Below, piece by piece: positions 32,410 through 41,562 of a DNA stretch of 64,000 nucleotides. The notes beneath the pieces are model-generated. The model was not told the origin of the DNA, ran no database searches, and saw only the letters and a list, made by a program, of their open reading frames with translations. Position 1 is the stretch's first letter; each line of letters opens with the position of its first letter. Source of the stretch: Vibrio stylophorae (lineage in GTDB: Bacteria; Pseudomonadota; Gammaproteobacteria; Enterobacterales; Vibrionaceae). The translations under genes and the position numbers were made by a program. The DNA lies in NCBI RefSeq assembly GCF_921293875.1, contig NZ_CAKLDI010000001.1, positions 650,475 through 714,474 on the forward strand, read 5' to 3'.

Positions 32410-34268
32410 ATGCAATCCCAATCTTTAAATCCAATTCATGGTGCGCAAGCCATCAGTCAAAAACAGGGCTGGCCTTTGGTCTTTGCTTTGTTGCGACCCC
32501 AAGGTTTACGTTTGTTTGTGTCACAGTGCTTGACTGTTTTGGCGGCATTGTCAGTGCTTTGGTTTTATGTGTTATTAGCCCGCTGCGGCTTTGTGCTGGT
32601 CGCGATGATCTTCCAGCCCGATACCGCGCTGCAAAGTGCACAACTTTGGCAATTGTGGCCATGGTTATTGTGCGCGATTTGAGTCAAAACGATGTTCAGC
32701 AGTGTGGCTTATATGCTCAGTCATCAGGCTGCATTTCAATTAATGGCTCATACGCGCCAGCAATTGGTGCGACATTTAGCGTACGCGCCTTTGGCTTGGA
32801 TCAATCAGCAAGGCAGCGGCGCCTTAAAACAGATGGTGTTGCAATCTGTGGCCAAGTTGGAGCAGTTAGTTGCGCACCGCACCGCACCGTTGAGATGATG
32901 ATGGCGCTGTGGGTTCCGCTGTTTATCGCTGGTTACCTTTTGTTTACCGATTGGCGCCTTGCGTTGGCAGCTTTGACCGTTGCCCCTATGGCACTTTTGG
33001 CCTCGTATTTATGCCTTCGCAATATGGCAGAGAATTTTGCCCAGTATCAGGTGGTGGAGCGCGAGCTGACCAATACCACGGTAGAATATTTGCGAAATTT
33101 GGCGGTGATGAAGCTCTTTGGCCAAGATAGCGAACGTTTTCAACGCCTCGCAGCGCAGCTTAAAACCTACTATCAGTTGGTCGAAGTGATTACGCGTCGC
33201 ACTGTGCCTGGATGGGCGCTATTTTGCGCACTGTTAGGTGCCAATCTTTTACTGTTGATGCCAATTGCCATTTCACGTGTTGCCACGGGTGTGTTAAGCC
33301 CAGCTGAAGTCATGATGGCGGTGATACTTGCCTTTGGCATGCTCAAACCTTTGCTTGAAGTGAGCCAAATCTCTCAGGAATTTGGTCAGCTGATTCCTTC
33401 ATTGAATCCCTTAGCGCAAATCTATGCATTTATGCCTGAGCCAGATAGCGCGGCAGATTCATCGTTGAAAAACCTATTGGCATCAGTGCAATTTGAGAAA
33501 TTGAATTTTCGTTATCACGCGGACGAGGCGTGGGCAACTCGCGATCTCAACCTGAGCTTAGCGGCAGGAACGACCACAGTATTGGTTGGGCCATCTGGCA
33601 GTGGTAAATCAACCTTAGCGCAGCTGCTTACTGGGCTGATATCGCCAACGCAAGGTGCGATTTTGATTAACCAGCTGCCGTTATCAAAGATGAGTCAAGC
33701 GCAGCGCGCCGCTTGGGTGGTGCTTGCCAGCCAACAGCCGTTTCTGTTTCAAGGTACGCTGCGAGAGAACCTTATGCTCGGTTGTAAGGATGCCCCAGAT
33801 GAAGCGATTGCAACAGCATTGACGGTCGCTCAGGCACAAACATTGATTGCTGAGCTGCCCGACGGGCTAAACACTTGGGTCGGTGAAGGCGGGACGCGTT
33901 TATCGGGCGGTGAAAAGCAGCGTATCGCTTTGGCGCGTGCTTTGTTATCGCCAGCCCCCGTTTTGCTTCTCGATGAGGCCACGGCATTTGCCGATAACAT
34001 TACGCAAGCCAAGTTTTATCAAGCCTTACAACGGCACTATCGACATCGCACTGTACTGCTCATTGCGCATCGTTTGGTGGGTCTAGAGCAAGCGGATCAA
34101 ATTGTGATGATGGAGAAAGGGCGCATTGTTGCAAAGGGCTCGCATCAAACGCTGCTTGCGCAAACACCGTGTTATCAACAGATGTGGCAGCAGCATCAGC
34201 AAGCGATGCATTGGCAATGTTGTGTGACTGAAGATCAGGAGGTGTGTGATGACTACAGCCGCGCATAA
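32410..34268 (+). pseudogene. Broken siderophore-type ABC transporter half (YbtP/IrtA-like)
   Basis: The original protein starts MQSQSLNPIHGAQ at 32410 (AGAGGTG upstream). It reads through a membrane domain to an in-frame TGA (32680-32682), continues in the same frame to 32898, and then must shift frame to enter the rest (membrane domain and ATPase with [33 protein letters not shown]). The frameshift falls at three tandem CACCG units (32875-32889); removing one unit restores the frame. The family forms heterodimers that handle iron-siderophores at the inner membrane. A partial product from a downstream start is conceivable but would lack the first helices. Overlaps the next gene by 20 bp. Confidence 0.85.
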
Positions 34269-36091
34269 TACAGAGGCTAGTGTGTCTCAAGCGACCCAAT
34301 CTACGGCTAATCAAGGGGCTAGCGCCTCGCAGTCGATTAACAAAACTATGGCGCAAATTATTGCCCAAGGCGGCGGTGACCAAGGTCAGCTTCGCCGCGC
34401 GACGGGGTTTCGGTTGCTGGAACAGTGTTTGGAGCTCAGCCCGCTGCTTGTGGTCTTTTCATGGCTTGCCAGTGTTGCTGGTGTGGCTCATCCAGCCGCG
34501 CACTGGCTCGATTGGCAATCACCTTGGCAAGTACTTGCCCTGCTTGCTGGGTGTTTTGCCTTACAGGCTGCTTTTGCTTGGCTTGGCTTAAAACTCGGAT
34601 TTTTGTCAGCATTTGCGATGATGGGGCGCTATCGACGTCAGTTATTGCAACATATTCACCAATTACCGCTAGGGACGATTCAGGCCTATCGGACGGGGAC
34701 GCTGACCGATATGGTTGGTGAAGATATCCAAGTGATTGAAGGGGTATTTACGCACCATGTGATTGATTTGCGCGTAACAATCATCATGCCCATTTTGCTT
34801 TTACTGGTGATGGCTTGGATTGACCCATGGCTGGCTTTAGCCTGCGCAATTTTTTTACCACTTGCTTTTGCTTCAATGAATGGTGCGCGCCAGTTGTTGG
34901 TACGTGCCAGTCAAAAGCGGTATCAAATGCTGCGTGATACATCAGGGATGTTGATTGAATACATGCAGGGCTTATTTACATTGCGACTGTTTAATCGTAG
35001 TGAGGATTGGTGCGATAAATTACATCAGCAATTTAACGCGCTCACGCAAGCTTGTTGGCGTGTCGAGCGATGGGGCGCAGGACCGGTATTACTGTTTCGT
35101 TTGCTGCTTGATTTGTCTTTGGTGACATTGGTTGCGGTGAGCGCATGGCGATTACAGCAGGCCGCATTATCGCCATGGCAGGCGCTGCTGGCATTACTGA
35201 TTGCGCTGCGTGTGGTGGCTTATTTTTCCGAGTTTATTGGTCATATTTCGGTGATGCGCGCGCTCCTTCAGGCGCAGCAAAAACAGCAGCAGTTATTGGA
35301 ACAACCGAGCTTACCGCAAGGAAAAGATCTCCCTATCGCTTTTGCTGATGCGAGTTTGTCCATGACACAGCTTAATTTTCGCTATCGAGCCGATGAGCCT
35401 TGGGCGCTGCGTGATATTTGCCTGAATGTACCGGCTGCAAAGGTGACCGCAATCGTTGGGCCATCAGGCTCAGGGAAAAGCACCTTATTGCACCTATTTG
35501 CGCGATTCTATTTGTCCCAAGAGGGGGAGATAGCGCTGGGTGGGATAAATTATGATGCATGCAGTACCGAGCAGTTGATGAGCCAAATGAGTATGGTGTT
35601 TCAAGAAGTGCAGCTATTTTCTGGCTCTGTGCTTGAAAATGTGCGCATTGGTCGCCCTTCCGCTACGGAGCAAGAGGTGCTGCAAGCTTGCCAAGATGCA
35701 GATTGTCACCAATTTATTGAAGCTTTACCGCAGGGCTATCATACCTTACTGGGTGAGGGGGGGGGGGCTCTCAGGTGGTGAGCGCCAGCGTTTATCCATT
35801 GCGCGCGCGCTTTTGAAAAATGCACCTATCTTGCTACTTGATGAGGCTACGGCATCCGTCGATGGCCAAGCGCAATATCAAATTCAACAGGCGTTGTCTC
35901 GCTTAATGCAAGGGCGCACTGTGCTGATGGTGGCGCATCGATTGGCTACGGTTCAATATGCAGATCAAATCATTGTTTTAGAGAATGGGCGAATAACCGG
36001 GCGAGGTGATCACGACAGCTTGCTTGTCGAGCACTCATTGTATCGCGCGTTATGGCAAGCGCAGGTGCGTGCCCCGCTTGATTCAAAATAA
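34249..36091 (+). pseudogene. ABC transporter half (YbtQ/IrtB-like), frameshifted in a G tract
   Basis: The start is the ATG at 34249 with AGGAGG six bases upstream. The frame covers the six-helix membrane domain and the ATPase Walker A (GPSGSGKST). At a run of 11 G (35757-35767), just before the signature motif, it slips into ALRW-stop at 35781. The missing part, LSGGERQRLSIARALL and [13 protein letters not shown], continues in the next frame to 36091. One G fewer, or two more, would rejoin the frames. It is the partner of the preceding half-transporter. It may be a decayed gene, a slippage-switched gene or a sequencing error in the homopolymer. Confidence 0.82.
35757..35767 (+). repeat. Eleven-G homopolymer in an ABC ATPase gene
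   Basis: An uninterrupted run of 11 G at the codons just before the LSGG signature; its length sets whether the ATPase domain is completed. Confidence 0.8.
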
Positions 36092-36183
36092 GCTAGGGCT
36101 ATGCCATGGAGTCATGGCGTACAGGTCTCGACATAATCGAAGGCATCGCCATCACTTGAGCTGGGCTTTTTGATGCGCAGATA

Positions 36184-36225
36184 AAAAACACTCAAGGTGC
36201 GCTGGTGGCTCTTTGGGTGTTTTTC
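36184..36225. terminator. Terminator between the ABC genes and pgtA
   Basis: AACACTCAA/TTGGGTGTT stem with A-run and T-run flanks; serves the plus-strand genes and possibly convergent pgtA. Confidence 0.6.
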
Positions 36226-36319
36226 TTTTTACGCGCGTTTTGTTGTGGTGGTATGTGGCAGGCTTTTGCTAAAAATTTCGTTGAAATTTTTGGCTAAAAC
36301 CTTAGACAAAACCACCGCG

Positions 36320-37594
36320 TTAGCCACATTGCGGCTTAAAGAGCGCTTTATCCAATTGGTGTTTGCGCATGCGTAGATAGAGTTTTTTGCGTGGGATCTG
36401 CAAATAATCCGCGGCTTCACTGACACGGCCAGCACTTAAAAAGAGCGCATCTTCAATCAGCCGTTTTTCATAGTCATCCACAAGGTTATCGAGTGGGCCA
36501 GCCAAGGGCTCCATCACGCGGTTTTGTTCGGCATTGGTGAGCTTGACGATACCCACAGCATAGAGCTCAGCCACATTGCGCAGCTCTCGAATATTACCCG
36601 GCCATTGGTGATGTTTGAGCACATCAAAATAGCTGCGTTCAACCTTGGGCGTGGCAATGCCCAAGCGTTTGGCGCTGCGCTGCAAAAAGGCACGAAAGAG
36701 CGGAATGATATCGCTATGACGCTCTGCCAATGTGGGCAGCACAATGCGTGTTTGCGAAAAGTAATAATAGAGCTCGGAGTGTAGCTGCTGCTCGCGCACT
36801 AGCTCAGCGGCGCATTGGTCAAAAAGCGCCAAGGTGCGGTGCTGTTTATCGCCGAGTCGCTCTTGGTCGAGCAGGTATTGTGCCAGCCAGCGCTGGCTTT
36901 CTCGCGGTAAACGACTGAGCTGGCGCAGCACCAAGGTGCCCCCTTGCGCGGCATCAATTTGTGCTTGTAGATCTTGGTCGTCACATTGGTGACAATCACA
37001 AAGAATATAGGGCGATTGGTGGCGCTCGCTGAGCTGGTGCAATAGCTGCGCCACGGTATGGCGGCCAGTGCCCAGCTTACCTTGAATCAGCGCATCCTGA
37101 TCGGTGCAGGCCAGCGCCTGTACTTGGTCGCGGATCGCGCTGATTTGCGCGCTGCTGCCAATGAGCTCATGTTCGGTGGCATCAGCAATAGCTTGGCGCT
37201 GCTGGCAAATGGCTTGGCGCTGGTTTTGCGCTGTTTTAATTAGGCTGAGAAAGGCCGCAGGATCCAGCGGTTTTTCAATAAAGTCATAGGCGCCTTTTTT
37301 TACCGCCTCCACCGCCAGCGGAATCTCGCCATGGCCTGTGATCATTACAACTGGAATCTGTGGATCGATGCCTTGAATCTGGCTCAGCAGCTCAAGACCA
37401 TGCATGGCCGGCATATAGATATCCGAGATCACCACGCCGGACCACTGACCATGCAGGGTGCTAAGTACCAGCTGCGGATCACTGGTGAGCAGGGGATGGT
37501 AGCCAGAAAGTTCAAATAGATGGCGATAGGATGCAAGCACATCGGGATCGTCATCAATCAAAATTAAATCATAGAGAGGTTGCTGTCGTGACAT
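36320..37594 (-). CDS. pgtA: Phosphoglycerate system response regulator PgtA
   Basis: This 424-residue NtrC-like regulator has a receiver domain (LIDDDPDVL, phospho-Asp in VVISDIYMPAMHG, Lys in DFIEKPLDP), a central AAA-like domain and a C-terminal Fis-type helix-turn-helix (GRVSEAADYLQIPRKKLYLRMRK). The central domain is degenerate: Walker A reads GKLGTGRH, and the segment that normally holds the sigma54-contacting GAFTGA loop is absent. It therefore probably activates a sigma70 promoter. With PgtB and PgtC it controls pgtP in Salmonella. Overlaps pgtB by 26 bp. Confidence 0.9.
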   Translation of the reverse strand: MSRQQPLYDLILIDDDPDVLASYRHLFELSGYHPLLTSDPQLVLSTLHGQWSGVVISDIYMPAMHGLELLSQIQGIDPQIPVVMITGHGEIPLAVEAVKKGAYDFIEKPLDPAAFLSLIKTAQNQRQAICQQRQAIADATEHELIGSSAQISAIRDQVQALACTDQDALIQGKLGTGRHTVAQLLHQLSERHQSPYILCDCHQCDDQDLQAQIDAAQGGTLVLRQLSRLPRESQRWLAQYLLDQERLGDKQHRTLALFDQCAAELVREQQLHSELYYYFSQTRIVLPTLAERHSDIIPLFRAFLQRSAKRLGIATPKVERSYFDVLKHHQWPGNIRELRNVAELYAVGIVKLTNAEQNRVMEPLAGPLDNLVDDYEKRLIEDALFLSAGRVSEAADYLQIPRKKLYLRMRKHQLDKALFKPQCG

Positions 37595-39923
37595 CTTTAA
37601 ACTCCAAGACTAGACAGGCGCCACCATGGCAATGACTGGCAAGATAGATCTCACCATCAAAGCGCTGCATGATGGAACGGCAAATACTTAAACCAAGCCC
37701 CAAGCCCACCTCTTTGCTGGTGGTAAATGGGGTAAATAACTGGGGTACTAACGCAGGCGCAAATCCTGCGCCGCTGTCACATACCAAAATTTGAGTGACG
37801 CCAAAACTGTGCTGGTGAAATAGATGAATCTCCCGGCGCGCTTGGCCAGCCACGGCATCCAAGGCATTCACCAACAGATTGACAAACACTTGCTCGAGCT
37901 GCGTGGCATCGGCTTGCACAAAGCACTGGGCCGGAATGTCATTGATGATGCGAATGCGCTCTTGATTGGCGCGACTTTCCACCATCACCGTTGCGCTGTC
38001 GACCAACTGGGTCAAATTAATCGATTGCAGCGCATTGGTCGCTGGCGATTTTTTGGCAAAGTTACGCAGCGCTAAAATAATGCGGCTCATCCGCTGACTC
38101 ATGCGCTCAATATGCCCAAAATGCTCCGGCAGTTGACTGTATTGCTGCGCTTCAATCATCAATTTTCCGCTGTATAGGTAGTTATTGATGGCCGCTAATG
38201 GCTGATTGAGCTCATGCGCCAAGCTGGTCATCGCCTGTCCCACCACCGCCATTTTCGCCGCTTGAATCAGCCCATCTTGGGTTTGCATCAGGGTGGCTTG
38301 CGTGGCTTTATGCTGCTCAATTTCCGCGGCTAATTTGGCATTGTTGCGTTGCAGATCTTGGGTTTTTTGATCTACCAAGCGTGCCAGCTGCTGGCGATTT
38401 TGCTCTTGGCTGGTGACATCGGTAATGGTTACCATATAGCGCGGCTCATTACTTTGCACGAAGCGGCGTAGGGCAAAGTGCAGGTGCGATTCACCGACAC
38501 ATAGCGTGGTGCTGCTTTCCTTTTGTGTTGGGGGCGCAAAGAGTGCTTCGAGCGCGGTTTTTAAGTGTGCAGGAAAGGCTTGCCACAGACAAAGCTGACT
38601 TGGGTCTTGCTCGAAATCCAATAGGCGCATAGCGCTGGGGTTGGCCGATTCAATATGACCGTCGAGAAAGCAGGTGATCAAACAAGCATCGGTTTGATTA
38701 ATCAGGCTCAGAGCGTTGGTGCGCTCCATCTCTTGGCGTTGCAAATAAAAGCGGTTGAGCTGCTGGCCCAACTGGCCAATCTCATCATTACCTGAGATCG
38801 ACACGGGTTGCCCCTTCTCGCCTAAATTGGCACGGCTGAGCTCGACGCTGAGCTGATTTAGGCGACCCACTAAACGGCGACTAATGAGCACCGTCATCAC
38901 CAATAAATTGATCACCACGGCGATGCCCGCGCAGGCGATGATCAGCCACTGACCAGTTTTCAGTTGTAGCTGGGTTTTTTGATCCAGATGTTGAATCGCC
39001 TGATTGGCGGCACTGACCCGTTGTTGTACTTGCTGGTGCAGCTTTGCTAATACCGCATCTAGTTTGGGCATCAAGGTAGCGAGCGCTTGCTGGTTGGCAA
39101 TATCTTGCGCTAGCAGCTGCTGAAGTGGGCCATTGGGTTTCACTTCATTGATGATCTCATCGAGGATCTGGCGGTGGGTAATGGTCGATGGATAGTGCGC
39201 GAGCTGAGCGCTGAGCTGCTGCATCGCTTCAATTTTGACCTGAATATACATAAATGCGCTGGTGAGATCGCGCTGGTAGCGCTGGGCAATAATTTCATGC
39301 ACCAAGGTCATCAACTCATTTTCACGAATGGAGAGCTCCTGTAAGACCGCAAATTCATGAACCAGCTCAAAAGGTGACTGGCGCTGGTCGCGCTCACTGA
39401 CCAAACGGTTCACATGCCATTCAATTTCTTGCACTAAGGGTTGCACCTCATCGACCAGATCTTGGTGCAGCCAGTTGATGCGATTGCGTTCTTGAGTCAG
39501 GCTCGCGCGTAAATTCAGACGCTGGCTGAGCAGGGTATTTTGCTGATCGATGAGCGCTCGCAGCGCCGCCAATTGCTGCTGACTTTGCTGGCGGTTGTTG
39601 CTGCTCGTGTTGTGTGGCAGCACGTGGCTTTCCAGTGCCGCAATCAGTGTTTCAATAGCCTGATTTTGATGCTGAAAATGCTGCGTTTCTTGGCTTTGCG
39701 CGCGCTGGCGCAGCAAGTTTTGCAACGTGGTGCTGTTTTTCTCAAGTTGATAGGCAGCGTTCCACGCCGGCACCTGCTCTGCGCTAATGGCGGCCACTTG
39801 GCTGTCGAGACGATGCCACATCACAATCGCCACTAAGCCAATAATCAGGGTAAGTAGGGTTTGACTGGCAAAGGCTAAGGTCAGACGCTTACCCAGCGGT
39901 GCGTGCGCAAAGCCATTAATCAT
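37569..39923 (-). CDS. pgtB: Phosphoglycerate system sensor kinase PgtB
   Basis: This 784-residue membrane histidine kinase has an N-terminal helix (TLLTLIIGLVAIVMW), a long helical periplasmic sensor (about 35-325), and a second helix (WLIIACAGIAVVINLLVMTVLI). HAMP and PAS-like regions follow, then a coiled linker, the phospho-His motif LAHELNQPLAAINNY and the ATPase motifs QLEQVFVNLLVNALDA, DSGAGFAP and GLGLSICRS. It phosphorylates PgtA on signals from PgtC and extracellular phosphoglycerates. Its start overlaps the pgtC stop by 8 bp, giving coupled translation of the three regulatory genes. Confidence 0.92.
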   Translation of the reverse strand: MINGFAHAPLGKRLTLAFASQTLLTLIIGLVAIVMWHRLDSQVAAISAEQVPAWNAAYQLEKNSTTLQNLLRQRAQSQETQHFQHQNQAIETLIAALESHVLPHNTSSNNRQQSQQQLAALRALIDQQNTLLSQRLNLRASLTQERNRINWLHQDLVDEVQPLVQEIEWHVNRLVSERDQRQSPFELVHEFAVLQELSIRENELMTLVHEIIAQRYQRDLTSAFMYIQVKIEAMQQLSAQLAHYPSTITHRQILDEIINEVKPNGPLQQLLAQDIANQQALATLMPKLDAVLAKLHQQVQQRVSAANQAIQHLDQKTQLQLKTGQWLIIACAGIAVVINLLVMTVLISRRLVGRLNQLSVELSRANLGEKGQPVSISGNDEIGQLGQQLNRFYLQRQEMERTNALSLINQTDACLITCFLDGHIESANPSAMRLLDFEQDPSQLCLWQAFPAHLKTALEALFAPPTQKESSTTLCVGESHLHFALRRFVQSNEPRYMVTITDVTSQEQNRQQLARLVDQKTQDLQRNNAKLAAEIEQHKATQATLMQTQDGLIQAAKMAVVGQAMTSLAHELNQPLAAINNYLYSGKLMIEAQQYSQLPEHFGHIERMSQRMSRIILALRNFAKKSPATNALQSINLTQLVDSATVMVESRANQERIRIINDIPAQCFVQADATQLEQVFVNLLVNALDAVAGQARREIHLFHQHSFGVTQILVCDSGAGFAPALVPQLFTPFTTSKEVGLGLGLSICRSIMQRFDGEIYLASHCHGGACLVLEFKDVTTATSL

Positions 39924-41190
39924 GCTTACTCTCCCGCGCGAGCTGGTTGGTCAGCGCAATGGATTGATTGAGGTTGTCGCGCACCTGGGTTTGCCAATAC
40001 AGCTTTTGCTGAGCCGCTTGCGCGCTGTCGCGCCGTTGGCCTTGCTGCTCAAAGATATTTTGCTTGGCTAAAATCAGCGCTTGCTCAGCATTGACGGGGA
40101 CTTGGCTGGCCAGTGCTTTGGCTTGTTTGAGGTGTTGCCATTGCTCAGCGCTGGCGCCGCGATGGCTGAAATCTTGCTGTACTTGATGAATTTGCTGCCA
40201 TGCCTGTTGCAGCTGCGGCAGCTGGCGGGTGATGGTGGCATCATAAAGGGCGTGGATCACCGCTGCGCGCTGATAGAGCAGGGCTTCGTTGAGCACTTGA
40301 TTATGCTGCTTGGCAAGGCTGTCATCATGCAGAGGCACCTTGGCCATTTGTCCTTGGTCAATAATGGTTTGCCCCTGCTTAGAGCGCAGAAAATCAAGCA
40401 GTACCTTGGCTTGCGCCGTCTGTTGCGATGCTTTGGCAATCGCAATATAGGTGGGCAAAATCAGGGTGTGATCAAGATAGTGAAAGTCGATAAACGGCAG
40501 CTGATTTTTGGCGTTGAGCGCGTAGTTATCAATCACAGGACCAGCGCCCACTAAACCGCGTGAGACCGCATCACTGACGCCAAAGCTTCGCGCTGAAATC
40601 GAGCCCATATTGCCACCCAGTTGCATCAGCAGCTGCCAGCCTTTTTGCCATCCTTGCTGCTGTAAAATGCTCTCCACCATCATATGGGTGGTGCCTGAGT
40701 TGCTAGGGGTGCTCATGGTGAGATGACCGGCAAACGCAGGTTGTGTGAGATCCTGCCAGCTGCGCGGCATAGACAGACCATGTTTTTTCAAATATTGGCG
40801 ATTAACCATGATGCCAATACCGGAATAACCCAACACCGTAATTTGCTCGCTTGAGGCCAAACTATGCGGGATCAGCCAGTCAGGAATGGGGTAGCGAGCT
40901 GGCAACTTGCCTAAATGACCGGATTCACTGAGCTGATGAAAAAAGATTGGCGATGAGGAGATCACCAAATCGATGGGTTGCCGCTCAGGCTGCTGCATCA
41001 TACGCGTGGCTTGCGCGGTGCGACGGTAGATCACTTGCACTTGAATATCCGGATGCTGCTTTTGAAAGCTATTGATTAAGGCGCGAATGGGCGCTTCGGC
41101 AAAGGTAGTCATCACCATCAAAGGACGTGACTGAGCACTGGTCGCACAAAGGAGCAGCACGCAGGTGAGTAAAATGCGGCATTGACGCAT
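39916..41190 (-). CDS. pgtC: PgtC, periplasmic binding-type regulatory protein
   Basis: This 424-residue protein has a signal peptide (RILLTCVLLLCATSAQS) followed by an iron/solute-binding-protein-like fold (LMVMTTFAEAPIRALINSF, SGIGIMVNRQYLKKHGL, MSTPSNSGTTHMM) and a helical C-terminal third. In Salmonella PgtC works with PgtB to sense inducer; it is not the transporter. The ATG at 41190 has GGAG six bases upstream and is chosen over an in-frame TTG at 41202. It is the first gene of pgtCBA, divergent from pgtP. Confidence 0.88.
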   Translation of the reverse strand: MRQCRILLTCVLLLCATSAQSRPLMVMTTFAEAPIRALINSFQKQHPDIQVQVIYRRTAQATRMMQQPERQPIDLVISSSPIFFHQLSESGHLGKLPARYPIPDWLIPHSLASSEQITVLGYSGIGIMVNRQYLKKHGLSMPRSWQDLTQPAFAGHLTMSTPSNSGTTHMMVESILQQQGWQKGWQLLMQLGGNMGSISARSFGVSDAVSRGLVGAGPVIDNYALNAKNQLPFIDFHYLDHTLILPTYIAIAKASQQTAQAKVLLDFLRSKQGQTIIDQGQMAKVPLHDDSLAKQHNQVLNEALLYQRAAVIHALYDATITRQLPQLQQAWQQIHQVQQDFSHRGASAEQWQHLKQAKALASQVPVNAEQALILAKQNIFEQQGQRRDSAQAAQQKLYWQTQVRDNLNQSIALTNQLARESKHD

Positions 41191-41420
41191 AGTCATCTCC
41201 AAATCAGCAGCAAAGGGATAAAAGTGGTGAAATCAAGTCATCAATCGGCCTTCTGTGGGGCATGCTTGAGGTCACATTCTGGGGTGACACTGTGCTCCAC
41301 TTCATATTTTGCAGATTTGCGACAAAATCAGTGGGCGCTTCGCTTGGGTCACTTCTGTGTTGTTTTGTGGCACATAATGCCCAACTTTGTCCTACTTCGA
41401 TAGGGTGGTTGTACCACTTC

Positions 41421-41459
41421 TGACTCATGATTTTTGATGAATGAGTCATTTATGACTCA
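41421..41459. promoter_or_regulatory. Three TGACTCA boxes upstream of pgtP
   Basis: TGACTCA at 41421-41427, its complement TGAGTCA at 41442-41448 and TGACTCA at 41453-41459; centres are 21 and 11 bp apart, close to two and one helical turns. The last box ends 11 bp before the candidate -35. Candidate PgtA binding sites. Confidence 0.55.
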
Positions 41460-41470
41460 AAATGGCATTT

Positions 41471-41499
41471 TTGCCGATAATTCCACTGGTTTTTATGAT
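41471..41499 (+). promoter_or_regulatory. Candidate pgtP promoter
   Basis: TTGCCG (41471-41476), 17-bp spacer, TATGAT (41494-41499), 63 bp before the pgtP ATG. Sigma70-like, matching a regulator without a sigma54-contact loop. Confidence 0.55.
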
Positions 41500-41562
41500 T
41501 TTCCCCGAATTCAGACTGAGATGGCAATGGGCCGCTCAGGATTGTTGTTTTTGGGAGTAATC

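Noticed and set aside
32680-32682. TGA as selenocysteine codon in the ABC transporter gene
   Set aside because: There is no catalytic reason for selenocysteine in a membrane helix, no SECIS-like stem was recognised, and a second lesion follows in the same gene.
41340-41400. Sigma54 promoter (GTGGCACATAATGCCC) upstream of pgtP
   Set aside because: The distance between GG and GC is eight bases, not the required ten, and PgtA lacks the GAFTGA loop.
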